Positions 63,243 through 63,300 of a stretch of DNA of 63,300 nucleotides are shown one piece after another. Under the pieces are notes generated by a model that had not been told where the DNA came from, searched no databases, and saw only the letters and a list, made by a program, of their open reading frames with translations. The stretch covers positions 1 to 63,300 of the forward strand of contig NZ_ATXI01000011.1 in the NCBI RefSeq assembly GCF_000421605.1. Direction: 5' to 3'. Position numbers and translations under genes: made by a program. The number at the start of each line of letters is the position of its first letter. Position 1 is the stretch's first letter. This stretch comes from Thermodesulfobacterium thermophilum DSM 1276 (GTDB lineage: Bacteria; Desulfobacterota; Thermodesulfobacteria; Thermodesulfobacteriales; Thermodesulfobacteriaceae).

Positions 63243-63300
63243 TTAAAGGAAGTGGTTTTTGCCATCTCGTTTTCTGAATCCGACTTACTGTTATGTATAT
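63164..63300 (-). mobile_element. Insertion sequence end (IS256-like), rest outside the window
   Basis: The tip gacacttgtcaagag begins at 63164 in the GGDEF gene. The first 94 bases are the reverse complement of positions 1-94, with one mismatch. On the minus strand the sequence 63172-63300 encodes the C-terminal end of a transposase and stops 8 bases before the tip. The element runs off the right edge. Confidence 0.8.
63172..63300 (-). CDS. Transposase, C-terminal 42 residues (partial at window edge)
   Basis: The minus-strand frame enters from the right edge and reads YITVSRIQKTRWQKPLPLIK, then ALYELRQMFVKRFYKETQFS to a stop at 63172-63174. It is the same protein end as at positions 3-86. 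The pattern (K-x-R-W-x-x-P-L near the C-terminus) fits IS256/mutator transposases; the DDE part is outside the window. Confidence 0.6.
   Translation of the reverse strand: MYITVSRIQKTRWQKPLPLIKSALYELRQMFVKRFYKETQFS

Overview
The window looks like a stretch of chromosome from a low-GC, thermophilic, strictly anaerobic Gram-negative bacterium, most plausibly a Thermodesulfobacteriota relative (Thermodesulfobacterium, Caldimicrobium or similar). This is inferred from gene content: two ferredoxin-domain MinD-like ATPases with NifX-like proteins and an Mrp ATPase (the anaerobe-specific 'orange protein' gene set), a DUF2148 ferredoxin-like protein, an AmmeMemoRadiSam B protein, a type-II-like rubredoxin, a meso-DAP type MurE, and an archaeal-type (Rnl3) RNA ligase beside RtcA. 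I could not run a search, so the genus is a guess.

Layout. Positions 1-11.95 kb are an accessory region. It holds an insertion sequence end inside an IS256-like transposase remnant, a NERD/UvrD-type helicase, two small exported or membrane proteins, and degraded IS1380-like and IS3-like transposase pieces. It also holds a two-gene module (a TPR protein with a signal peptide and a Ppx/GppA-like domain, followed 3 bp later by a 1,158-aa SF1 helicase) and a Cas4/RecB-like nuclease. A tRNA-Pro gene closes the region. The TPR-Ppx/helicase pair is visibly richer in G and C than its neighbours and is the best candidate for an undescribed system.

From 12.3 to 16.7 kb runs the NifX/DUF5320/NifX/Mrp/MBL/MinD-Fd/MinD-Fd cluster, with a strong promoter in front and a perfect 19-bp Fur-like palindrome inside. 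It leads directly into the division and cell wall (dcw) cluster at 16.9-31.4 kb: mraZ, rsmH, ftsL, an ftsI remnant, murE, murF, mraY, murD, murG, murC, murB, ftsQ, ftsA, ftsZ, then a ParB-like gene and a Memo-family gene. ftsW is missing between murD and murG. The protein in the ftsI slot is only 320 aa and has no transpeptidase motifs. The dcw septal synthase pair therefore appears to be lost or degenerate here.

From 33.4 to 46.7 kb lie housekeeping genes: trpF, a DUF2148 protein, ribE, ahcY and metK on the minus strand; alaS, an unknown gene, nth and lgt on the plus strand; then tyrA-like, recG and a glycosyltransferase on the minus strand. At 46.8-49.4 kb a ZraSR-like two-component system carries at least five disabling lesions. 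Its likely target, a ZraP/CpxP-like periplasmic protein, still has an intact-looking sigma-54 promoter and a 36-bp upstream palindrome. miaB follows. Positions 51.4-55.0 kb hold a tightly overlapping operon of creatininase-family protein, RtcA, Rnl3 RNA ligase and siroheme synthase N-terminal domain. Then come a Nudix hydrolase, lon, an APH-like/P-loop kinase fusion, groES-groEL with a clear terminator, and a rubredoxin.

The last gene is a double-receiver diguanylate cyclase cut at about 63,164 by the same IS that forms the first 94 bases. The two IS copies face outward in opposite orientation, so both edges of the window lie in one repeat family. The window may be a whole contig that ended at repeats, or a segment bounded by inverted IS copies.
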